Source: Candidatus Methanoculleus thermohydrogenotrophicum (lineage in GTDB: Archaea > Halobacteriota > Methanomicrobia > Methanomicrobiales > Methanoculleaceae). Taken from it: a DNA stretch of 36,672 bases. The position numbers and the translations under genes are program-made. The notes below the pieces were generated by a model. It was not told where the DNA came from. It searched no databases and saw only the letters and a program-made list of their open reading frames with translations. The stretch is taken from the NCBI GenBank assembly GCA_001512375.1, contig LFRN01000035.1, positions 1-36,672 of the forward strand. The letters are read 5' to 3'. This document shows positions 10,741-18,541 of this stretch, piece by piece; position 1 is the first letter of the stretch; each line of letters begins with the position of its first letter.

Positions 10741-11460
10741 TTACTTCTTCCACTTGCCGGTTCTCCGGGCTGCAATATGCCCTACCTTCCTGCCAGGGGA
10801 TGTCCCGCGAGATACGGTCTTTGGCCGCCCGCAGTGCTGGTGGCCGCCACCGCCGAACGGATGGTCGATGACATTCATGCAGACGCCCTTGACACGGGGC
10901 CACTTCTCGGCAGAGGACTGGATATGGAGATACTTCTTTCCTGCCCGGGCGAACGGTTTCTCACCCCGTCCGCCGCCGGCAACGATACCGACGGTTGCCA
11001 AACAGGCACCGCTGAACCACTTGTTCTTGCCGCTTGGCATCCGGACGCCGACCCTGCCGTCATCGGCCTTTCCGATGACAAGGGCCTGAACACCGCCTGA
11101 GCGGACAAACTTGCCGCCGTCGTTGGGCCGTGCCTCGATGTTGCAGACGTACGCCCCGACCGGGATCTCCCGGAGCGGCAGGGTGTTTCCGTTCTTCACC
11201 TCGGCTCCTGGACCCCAGGTGACCGTATCCCCGACACCGAGTCCTTCGGTGGCGAGCATGTAGACCTTCCGCCCGTCCTCGAGTTTGGCGAGAGCGATCG
11301 GCGCATGCCGCGCCGGGTCGTGCTCGATGTCGATGACGCGCCCCGAGACCGGAGCAGCGTTTGTTCCGGCGTGTCGCAGCTCGGCCTTATACCGGTGCGA
11401 GGGCGCACGGTAGGTCGGGCCGCCCCGGCCGCGGTTCTGTGATATAATTCGATGTGCCAT
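10741..11460 (-). CDS. rpl2: 50S ribosomal protein L2 (uL2)
   Basis: MAHRIISQNRGRGGPTYRAPSHRYKAELRH...NVIDHPFGGGGHQHCGRPKTVSR. Confidence 0.97.
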   Translation of the reverse strand: MAHRIISQNRGRGGPTYRAPSHRYKAELRHAGTNAAPVSGRVIDIEHDPARHAPIALAKLEDGRKVYMLATEGLGVGDTVTWGPGAEVKNGNTLPLREIPVGAYVCNIEARPNDGGKFVRSGGVQALVIGKADDGRVGVRMPSGKNKWFSGACLATVGIVAGGGRGEKPFARAGKKYLHIQSSAEKWPRVKGVCMNVIDHPFGGGGHQHCGRPKTVSRGTSPGRKVGHIAARRTGKWKK

Positions 11461-11472
11461 TGATCACTCACC

Positions 11473-11721
11473 TCACATGATTCCAAGCCGGCTGAGAATC
11501 TCTTCAGCCGCTTTCTCGTCCGCAAACCTGATAATGGCCTTCTTTTCGCCTTTCATGGTCATCATTGTGCGGACTTCACTCACTTCCTGCTCAAAGACCG
11601 ACTCCAGTTCAAGTTTGATATCCCGCTTGGTAGCGTCTCTATCCACGACAAACTGGAGCTTGTTCTCGCCTTCGAGCATCATCGCTGCTTTTTCAGTAAC
11701 GAAGGGGTATTTCAGTATCAT
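11473..11721 (-). CDS. rpl23: 50S ribosomal protein L23 (uL23)
   Basis: [43 protein letters not shown]. Confidence 0.96.
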   Translation of the reverse strand: MILKYPFVTEKAAMMLEGENKLQFVVDRDATKRDIKLELESVFEQEVSEVRTMMTMKGEKKAIIRFADEKAAEEILSRLGIM

Positions 11722-12467
11722 GAGAACTCCTCCAGTCTCCTGATCGCAGACTCCGTCCAGATCGTCAGGCGTCCAGCCTGCGTGCCCGGGGCCAGCAGTT
11801 CAGTATTGAGCTGGTCGACCGTCACAGCGTCGACGCCAGCGAGGTTCCGGGCCGCCCTGAGCGGTTCGTTTCCGGTGACGATGAGAACACTCTTGCGCTG
11901 CTTGTAGCGGCGGCCGCGCATGGTGCCGCGCCCTGCCCGGACCTTCCTGCTGGTCTTCGCCCGCTCGACATCGGCATAGACACCAAGAGCTGAGAGCGTT
12001 GCAATGACATCACCCGTCCGCGTGATCTCTTCAAACCGGTCCTCGAGAACCAGCGGGAGGTCGCCATCGAAGATGTGCCCGCGTCCCCTGACAAGATCCG
12101 GGGAAGTGCTGGCTGCGATTGCTGACCTGAGAGCTTTCTGCTTCTCTTTTCGGTTAATCCTCTTGACGAGGACCTTTGTGACCTTTGGGGGGTGTGCTGT
12201 ACGCCCGCCGGTCGCCTGCGGCACCCGGGCAGCCCTGCTGCTGTTCTTTATGCGAGGGACCTGGGCGACGCCCCGGCCGCTGCCCCAGGACTCTGCCGAG
12301 GTGCGCATGCCGGCGTAAGGGTCGGTCCCATGTGGCTGGAACCGGGTGCTCTGGATCGCGAGGACAGCCCGCTTAATCAGGTCGGGTCTGTACTCTTCAT
12401 TAAAGATCTCCGGGAGATCGACCTCGTGGGCAATCTCGCCTGTCAGTGTTCGAACCTTTGCCTTCAT
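11718..12467 (-). CDS. rpl4: 50S ribosomal protein L4 (uL4)
   Basis: [66 protein letters not shown]. Confidence 0.97.
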   Translation of the reverse strand: MKAKVRTLTGEIAHEVDLPEIFNEEYRPDLIKRAVLAIQSTRFQPHGTDPYAGMRTSAESWGSGRGVAQVPRIKNSSRAARVPQATGGRTAHPPKVTKVLVKRINRKEKQKALRSAIAASTSPDLVRGRGHIFDGDLPLVLEDRFEEITRTGDVIATLSALGVYADVERAKTSRKVRAGRGTMRGRRYKQRKSVLIVTGNEPLRAARNLAGVDAVTVDQLNTELLAPGTQAGRLTIWTESAIRRLEEFS

Positions 12468-12473
12468 CGCTGC

Positions 12474-13487
12474 TCACCCCTGCTTGCTCTCTGTGCTGAC
12501 GAAACTGATCGTCGGCGTGCGGACGACGTGTTCTCCCTGGCGTATCGCGGGCCGTATCCTGACCAGTCGCTTGTTTGGTCCCGGGACCGATCCCTTGATC
12601 AGCACGTAGGGGCCCCGCACAACCCCGTAGTGGAGAAATCCACCTGCGGGTGTTATCTCGTCGCCGTTGGTGCCGATCTTTAAGATGCGCTTGTTGAACT
12701 CAGTGCGCTGCTGGTAGCCCATCTGGCCTATCTGGGGAACCTGCCACCTGACATGGTGGGGGTGCCATGGACCGAGGTTGCCGATGTGGCGCTTCTTGCC
12801 GCCGCGGGAGTGTTTCCGCTTCCTGACCTGGACGCCCCAGCGCTTGACAGGGCCTTCTGTGCCCTTACCGGTGGTGACGGCGGTCACGTCGATGTACTCG
12901 CCGGCCTCAAAGTGCTCGGTAATCTCGATCTCTTTTCCGAGGATCTCGGCGGCGTAGGTGATCTGGTCTTCAAGGCTTCCGCCGGCGATCCGCATCTCCA
13001 TCAGGTCAGGGACTTTCTTCGGGACGCCGGTGAGGTGACCGGGCTGCGTGTAGGTGATGGCGTAGAGCTCCGTGACCCTGCCTTCGCTGATCGCTTTTTT
13101 GATGGCATCGAGAGCGGCAGCGGTATCGTGGTTCTTCGGGATGGTGATGCGGCGGGACAACTCCTCGTCGAGGTCGATTGTCCAGGCCTCGGTCAGTGCG
13201 TGCTTTCCGTTGCTGTTCTCGCTGTATGCGCGCACCCCCGCCACTCGCATGGGCGGAACCTCAACCACGGTCACTGGCACCATCACGTCCTTGCCTTCGG
13301 TGGGACTGCTTTTGTGGTCGTCGACCATGACGATATGGGTCATCCCCACCTTGTACCCTGCGAATCCCTGTATAGCCGGGGTTCCCGTGTACTCCGGCCA
13401 TGCGCCATACCCGGGAACGGGGCTCTTCGCCCGTTTCCTCGGGCTATATGCAAGGGATCCCCTGCGTGGCCTGTTATACTTCGGCAT
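12474..13487 (-). CDS. rpl3: 50S ribosomal protein L3 (uL3)
   Basis: [54 protein letters not shown]; the track's upstream extension to 13709 has no family similarity. Confidence 0.96.
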   Translation of the reverse strand: MPKYNRPRRGSLAYSPRKRAKSPVPGYGAWPEYTGTPAIQGFAGYKVGMTHIVMVDDHKSSPTEGKDVMVPVTVVEVPPMRVAGVRAYSENSNGKHALTEAWTIDLDEELSRRITIPKNHDTAAALDAIKKAISEGRVTELYAITYTQPGHLTGVPKKVPDLMEMRIAGGSLEDQITYAAEILGKEIEITEHFEAGEYIDVTAVTTGKGTEGPVKRWGVQVRKRKHSRGGKKRHIGNLGPWHPHHVRWQVPQIGQMGYQQRTEFNKRILKIGTNGDEITPAGGFLHYGVVRGPYVLIKGSVPGPNKRLVRIRPAIRQGEHVVRTPTISFVSTESKQG

Positions 13488-13489
13488 GT

Positions 13490-14100
13490 TTTTAATCAAC
13501 CCTTCGTGCAACTGTAGTCTGAGATGCACCGACTGCGTAGCGATTCGTACTGCTGCATGGACTGCAGAACGCACCAAATCGCTGCCGGACAGGCCGGCCG
13601 CAGGTCGGGCATTACGGCGAACCCGTATCGGGCATGACATCGAACGCCACGCCGTTTTGCCGCGGCGTGAAGGGATACAGTTGGATGGAGGCGGCGGGGA
13701 GACGCCCATCTCCTCCTATCTTCCCCGCCACCGGCCCGGTGTGCGCCGGGTACGTCCAGTCGTCGCTAATAGATCCTGATTCTTCAACGTTTCCGGGAAA
13801 GCCTGTTCCCGGAACCGGGCGCGCTGCACCGGCGTTGGCCCAACGTCTCGATCAGATCCAGCTCCTGTCATCCCGTTGTGACGAGCACAACTCCTTAATC
13901 GACATCGCCCTCCATCTGGAGGGTTCAACCTTCGCGTTGTCTTGGTACCATCTGCGCCGTCCCGCCGTGAGTTCCTGATCCGCATATGCCGCGTTGTCAG
14001 GGAGTTACCAGGGATCAGAGGTACCTAAAGCACCTGTTACTCCCTGGATCGCGGCGAGATAGAGCAGAGCGGTCTCTTAACTATTACTTAAAATTTGATA
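13490..14100 (-). ncRNA. Candidate structured leader / ncRNA upstream of the r-protein operon
   Basis: No convincing ORF. Perfect 9-bp stem TTCCGGGAA-AGCCTG-TTCCCGGAA (13791-13814); long imperfect hairpin 13998-14046 (CAGGGAGTTACCAGG...CCTGTTACTCCCTG) whose loop contains palindrome AGGTACCT. TATA-like element on the minus strand GGTTTATATCAAATT just upstream. Boundaries and transcript are inferred. Confidence 0.35.
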
Positions 14101-14299
14101 TAAACCTTGTTATCAGATTTCTCGACGATCTCGGGGACAAATACCTGCTCGCAGGCGAGCTCTCTGAATGGGACTCCGGGCGGAGATGGGTGAAGGCCTG
14201 CAGGGGAACGCCCGTAGGGCCGTCGCTCGCAGGGCTACCGCTGGTGTTTGGGACCATCCCGGCTGAAGGATCTGCGTCTGTGCGCGTCCGGGGGCTGCA

Positions 14300-14704
14300 T
14301 CATCCGAAGTACAGGTCACCGTCTTCGTTGATGTAGACCTCCACATCCTCGCGAACCTGTCTCCCCCTGAACCGATCAGGGTTGGCATCCCTGAGCCTGT
14401 TGATGAGCGTGATCGTGTCATACTTGACCTTCACTCCCATCTTCTCGGCCTCGGAGTAGATGATCTCGGGGGCCTTGAGCAGGTCAAGACCGCTCTTGAG
14501 CGTACAGAGATGTGCAGCGTCAAGTGTGTAGAGGAACTCAAGGGTGTCACGTGCTCGTGCGATATTCTCGAGGGCAGCCTTCTCTATGGTACAGACATTA
14601 GCTTTTGATGTCTTGATGATGTCTGCGATCTGTTGCTGCGTCAATCCTTGTTTTCGATACCGCAGTACTTCCTTCTGGCGGTCGGTAAGCAGACCTCGTT
14701 TCAT
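14300..14704 (-). CDS. Tfx-family DNA-binding transcriptional regulator
   Basis: MKRGLLTDRQKEVLRYRKQGLTQQQIADIIKTSKANVCTIEKAALENIARARDTLEFLYTLDA: LuxR-like HTH plus Tfx C-terminal region. Confidence 0.9.
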   Translation of the reverse strand: MKRGLLTDRQKEVLRYRKQGLTQQQIADIIKTSKANVCTIEKAALENIARARDTLEFLYTLDAAHLCTLKSGLDLLKAPEIIYSEAEKMGVKVKYDTITLINRLRDANPDRFRGRQVREDVEVYINEDGDLYFG

Positions 14705-14989
14705 CAGGTATATATATGGACACATCGAATTTAAACACTTCTGCTTAACAGATTCTCCCGGCCTCCTTTATAAAGGGTTGCTGTGCAGAAGAGATCTGTC
14801 TGATCGTGCGTGCTGCGGCCGTGCTGAAAGGCGTTGACCCGAATGCTAACTTTGAATGTCGCAGCCAGAGTTCGCGTCAACGAAACCTGCTTGCGGTTCG
14901 TCTACCCTTAATCCCGGAGAGAGCATGGTGCTACTCGCCGCACTGTGCTCCCGACTGAAGCATGAGGGAGGTGGCGGCCGTTTCAAAAC

Positions 14990-15040
14990 GTTTATATTAT
15001 AACTCGGCGATATTATCGTGTTCTCAAATTTTGAGAGGTG
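14990..15040 (+). promoter_or_regulatory. mtd promoter/leader: TATA element, perfect inverted repeat and ribosome-binding site
   Basis: TATA-like TTTATATTATAA from 14991; perfect inverted repeat TCTCAAA-T-TTTGAGA (15022-15036) immediately before GAGGTG (15035-15040) and GTG start 15047. Confidence 0.6.
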
Positions 15041-15046
15041 TTTAAA

Positions 15047-15889
15047 GTGGTAGTTAAAGTAGGAATTGCGAAACTAGGAAATATCGCCAGTGGCGTGATG
15101 GCTGAACTTCTGCTCGATGAGCGCGCTGACCGTGAAGACATGATTACCTTCATGGCGACATCCGGGACGAAACTGCAGCCAGAGGACATCGACCGCGTGG
15201 TCAACAATATGAAAGCATGGGTTCCTGATTTTTGTATCGTTGTATCCCCTAACGGTGTTCTTCCCGGACCCACCAAGGCCCGTGAAGACCTTGCAGCGGC
15301 CGGGATCCCCTGCATCGTCATCACCGATGACATCACCACCAAGAAGGACCAATTCGCGGCTCTCAAGGAGAGCGATTTTGGCTATATCATCATGAAGGCC
15401 GATGCCATGATCGGCGCCCGCCGTGAGTTCCTGGACCCCATCGAGATGGCGGACTACAACGGCAACCTCATCAAGGTCCTCTCCATCACCGGTGCGTTCC
15501 GCAAGATGCAGATGGAGCTCGACAAGGTGATCGACCAGGTGAAGGCAGGCAAGAAGGGCAAGGACCTCGTGCTGCCGAAGGTTGTTATGACCGCAGACAA
15601 GGCGGTCGAGGGCGAGTTCAGCAACCCCTACGCACTTGCAAAGGCCCGTGCCGCCTACGAGATTGCGCAGCAGGTCGCCGCGGTCAACGTCAAGGGCTGC
15701 TTCATGACGAAGGAGTGGGAGAAGTACATCCCGATCGTCGCGAGCGCTCACGAGATGATGCGCCAGGCCATGTACCTCTGCGAGGAGGCCCGCGAACTCG
15801 AGAAGAGCATGGATGCGGTCATCAGGAAACCGCACAAGAAGGATGGCGTGATCGTCTCGAAGACGAAGCTCATCAGCAAGCCCGAGTGA
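15047..15889 (+). CDS. mtd: F420-dependent methylenetetrahydromethanopterin dehydrogenase
   Basis: [79 protein letters not shown]; highly characteristic Mtd. Confidence 0.98.
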   Translation: MVVKVGIAKLGNIASGVMAELLLDERADREDMITFMATSGTKLQPEDIDRVVNNMKAWVPDFCIVVSPNGVLPGPTKAREDLAAAGIPCIVITDDITTKKDQFAALKESDFGYIIMKADAMIGARREFLDPIEMADYNGNLIKVLSITGAFRKMQMELDKVIDQVKAGKKGKDLVLPKVVMTADKAVEGEFSNPYALAKARAAYEIAQQVAAVNVKGCFMTKEWEKYIPIVASAHEMMRQAMYLCEEARELEKSMDAVIRKPHKKDGVIVSKTKLISKPE

Positions 15890-15899
15890 GTCGACAACA

Positions 15900-15916
15900 C
15901 TTCTCCTTTTTTTTGC
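15900..15916 (+). terminator. T-rich archaeal terminator after mtd
   Basis: Oligo-T tract (ttctcctttttttttgc-like) directly 3' of the mtd stop. Confidence 0.55.
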
Positions 15917-16129
15917 ATCCGTTTAACCGAATTTTGCCGCAGTGACCGGTGACAGCTGGACGGTTCCCGCATCCAGGGAAGACCCGTGCGTGATGATTCC
16001 TGCCTCGCTCCGCCCCACCAGTTCCAGGCTATCCCTGTACCCACCAGGTCGCTCTCCTCCGGTTCGGTCGGGAGCATCGCCTCGTGTGGGTATTATAGGG
16101 TTGTCGCTCCAACGGGAGTATGAAGGGCT

Positions 16130-17059
16130 ATGTTCACCATCCGCGAGATCCGGACGAACCGGGGGATCGTTCAGTACCGCCAGGAGTCCCTCACCGGCAT
16201 CAGGTGCCGAATAAGTCCGGTTCGGGTCGAACGAAAGATCAATGCTCCCCCCGTTATGGCGTACCCCCGTGAAGGCTGCCCGTTCTGCCCTGATATCATA
16301 GGTACCGCCACCCCGACCTTCGAGGACGGCAGTCGTCTCCGGTGTGGGGAGAGTGTGACGTTCCCGAACCTCTACCCGTACGCTGAAGACCACGTGGTCA
16401 CAGTGATCACGCCCGATCATTCGGCCGACCGGTTCGACCGTCGGTCTCTTGCCGATGCCATATCAGGCACGGCAGAGGCGCTTTCCCGGTCCTCGGGCTA
16501 CGCGAGCATCAACTGGAACCACCTTCCTTCAGCGGGCGCAAGCATCGTCCACCCCCACCTGCAGGGTGTGGCTGACCCTCAACCCACCCGGGTTGCTGAC
16601 CTCTACATCTCCGGGGGCCGCCGCTACCTCGCCGAGAACGGCCGCCTCTACTGGGACGACCTGGTGGAGCGCGAGCGCTGCTCGGACCGGTTCCTCTTCG
16701 AGAACGAGATCTTCTGGTCGGCAAACCCGGTCCCTCTCGGCGAGCGGGAGGTGCGCGGTATCCTGCCGGTATCAACGCTCGCTGATCTCGAGCCCTACAT
16801 CGAGCCGCTGGTCGACGGGCTCCTCAAGGTCATCGCATTCTACCGGCACCTCGGGACGCATGCCTTTAACGTCTCGATCTTTTTTGACGCTCCGGGAACA
16901 GCGGGGCAGGGCCACCGGGTCTTCTGCTCCCTGATCTCAAGGCTAAACCCGAACAGCCTCTCGATGTGCGACTCGGCGTTCATGGAGCGGCTGCACCAGG
17001 AACCGGTCATCCTGACACTCCCTGAAGATCTGGGCCCCCTCTTCCGGGAATTCTGTTGA
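16130..17059 (+). CDS. Galactose-1-phosphate uridylyltransferase-like protein (HIT superfamily)
   Basis: CPFCPD Zn-type motif; SINWNHLPSAGASIVHPHLQG (GalT-like HPHxQ active site). Confidence 0.85.
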   Translation: MFTIREIRTNRGIVQYRQESLTGIRCRISPVRVERKINAPPVMAYPREGCPFCPDIIGTATPTFEDGSRLRCGESVTFPNLYPYAEDHVVTVITPDHSADRFDRRSLADAISGTAEALSRSSGYASINWNHLPSAGASIVHPHLQGVADPQPTRVADLYISGGRRYLAENGRLYWDDLVERERCSDRFLFENEIFWSANPVPLGEREVRGILPVSTLADLEPYIEPLVDGLLKVIAFYRHLGTHAFNVSIFFDAPGTAGQGHRVFCSLISRLNPNSLSMCDSAFMERLHQEPVILTLPEDLGPLFREFC

Positions 17060-17164
17060 GGAATGTCCACGGGACATTTCTCCTGCCTGTGGTGAGCCAC
17101 AATCCCGGGGTCACCCTCTCAGTTCTCGTCGATACCGAGAGCGGCTTATCGGAGCGAAAAGTTC

Positions 17165-17180
17165 CTGGAAAAAATAGTGA
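17165..17180 (-). terminator. T-rich terminator after mer (minus strand)
   Basis: aaaaaat on + strand (ATTTTTT on -), just 3' of the mer stop at 17196. Confidence 0.4.
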
Positions 17181-17195
17181 GCAGTTTTTTCTGCC

Positions 17196-18188
17196 TTACA
17201 CGATGTACTTGCCGAGCAGACGGATGGAGTTGACCATATCGGGGCCAAGGGGCGAGCCGAAGATGATCTGGGTAACTCCAGCCTTCTCGAGGTCTTCACA
17301 CTTCTGCTTGACCGTGTCGGGGGTTCCGGCAATGGTGAAGGCGTCGATCTCCGCGTCGCCGACAAGGCTGCCGGCGGTCTTGAAGTCGAAGCGTGCAAGG
17401 GCGTCCTTGATCTTGGCGACGTTGTCCAGGTCAAGTCCGTGGCGCTTGAGAACCGGGGGCGGAGAACCTGCGGCGATGAACGCAGCCACAATCTTTGCGG
17501 CGTTCCGGGCCTTCTTCTCATCCTTGTCGATGGACATGGCAGTGTAGGCACCGACGTCGAACTTCTTCTTGCCGACCTTCTCCATCGCCTTCTTGATGGT
17601 CGGGATGGCGATCTCGAAGTCCTTGGGGTTGGACGCGTTGATCAGGGCACCATCACCGATCTCGCCAGCGAGCTCGAGCATCTTGGGTCCCTGGGCACCG
17701 ATGTAGATCGGGATCCCCTTCTTGCCGGGCAGGGTGACACCGGTCAGCTTGGCTCCGTCGTAATCGAAGAACTCCATCTCACCGGTCTTCTTGATTTCCT
17801 CACCGGCAAGAAGCCTCCTGATCTGGATGACACCTTCCCGCAGGCGGGAGACAGGCTTGACGGGTTCGATCGCGATCTTCGGGAGCGTCGAGAGGTCGCC
17901 GGGCCCAATACCAAGGACGGCACGGCCGTCGGAGATCTCGTTCAAAGTGGCTATGAAGGACGCGATGGACGCTGGAGTGTCGGTGAATGTGTTCATAATA
18001 CCCGGTCCCATCTTGATCGTGTCGGTGTTCGCCGCGATCATGGCGAGGGTCGGGTATGCGTGACGATTGTTGTAGTGGTTAGTGATCCAGGCAAAGTCGA
18101 TATCCTTCGACTCTGCGAGCCTAGTGTAGGTTACTACCTGCTTGACGTTGATTGATCCAGGCACAAATTCAATTCCATATGTGGTCAA
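17196..18188 (-). CDS. mer: 5,10-methylenetetrahydromethanopterin reductase (F420-dependent)
   Basis: MTTYGIEFVPGSINVKQVVTYTRLAESKDIDFAWITNHYNNRHAYPTLAMIAANTDTIKMGPGIMNTFTDTPASIAS; luciferase-like, characteristic Mer. Confidence 0.97.
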   Translation of the reverse strand: MTTYGIEFVPGSINVKQVVTYTRLAESKDIDFAWITNHYNNRHAYPTLAMIAANTDTIKMGPGIMNTFTDTPASIASFIATLNEISDGRAVLGIGPGDLSTLPKIAIEPVKPVSRLREGVIQIRRLLAGEEIKKTGEMEFFDYDGAKLTGVTLPGKKGIPIYIGAQGPKMLELAGEIGDGALINASNPKDFEIAIPTIKKAMEKVGKKKFDVGAYTAMSIDKDEKKARNAAKIVAAFIAAGSPPPVLKRHGLDLDNVAKIKDALARFDFKTAGSLVGDAEIDAFTIAGTPDTVKQKCEDLEKAGVTQIIFGSPLGPDMVNSIRLLGKYIV

Positions 18189-18260
18189 GGCTTAACACAC
18201 CTCACTTGAGTAGTTACGTGCCGGGAGATATATATATTATCATTTTATGCTCACCAAGCG

Positions 18261-18282
18261 ACATGTACCGCACATGTACCGC
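18261..18282. repeat. Perfect tandem duplication of 11-bp ACATGTACCGC upstream of mer
   Basis: acatgtaccgc (18261-18271) followed directly by acatgtaccgc (18272-18282). Confidence 0.9.
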
Positions 18283-18541
18283 AAAACGGAGCGATGTAAT
18301 GTATTATCCAGGGCTTCAGGCGTATCTTGTCAGTTACCTGGCAGAGGGTCTTTTTGTGCGAGAATCAAATCGGAAGTTTGAAGTATCGTTTTTCGATTAC
18401 TACCGTAATCCCCCGCCGGGACGGTCTACAGAAATATATATGTCTACCGGCCCACATAATCTTCATCGGTTTCAGGTGATATGTACGCTTTTTTTCGCGG
18501 CAAAAGGTCACACGAGGGTGTCAGGCAGAGGGTAGAGATCT

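Noticed and set aside
13488-13709. N-terminal extension of rpl3 in the ORF track
   Set aside because: Not conserved in the L3 family; internal ATG at 13487 begins the canonical [11 protein letters not shown].
13634-13978. ORF of 114 aa on + strand upstream of rpl3
   Set aside because: No recognisable domain, atypical composition, overlaps other spurious ORFs and the hairpin-rich region; treated as non-coding.
14090-14299. SRP 7S RNA or RNase P RNA in the gap next to tfx
   Set aside because: I looked for hallmark conserved segments of archaeal SRP RNA and RNase P RNA by eye and did not see them; kept only as an unassigned ncRNA candidate.
14765-14776. Palindrome CCTTTATAAAGG upstream of tfx
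   Set aside because: Perfect 12-bp palindrome but AT-rich and likely just a TATA-type element; too little context for a separate claim.
15074-15835. 253-aa minus-strand ORF antisense to mtd
   Set aside because: Shadow ORF of a high-GC gene; composition (His/Leu/Val/Asp-rich) reflects the reverse of the Mtd reading frame.
15923-16420. 165-aa minus-strand ORF overlapping the 5' part of the GalT-like gene
   Set aside because: No domain signal; overlaps the supported GalT-like CDS.
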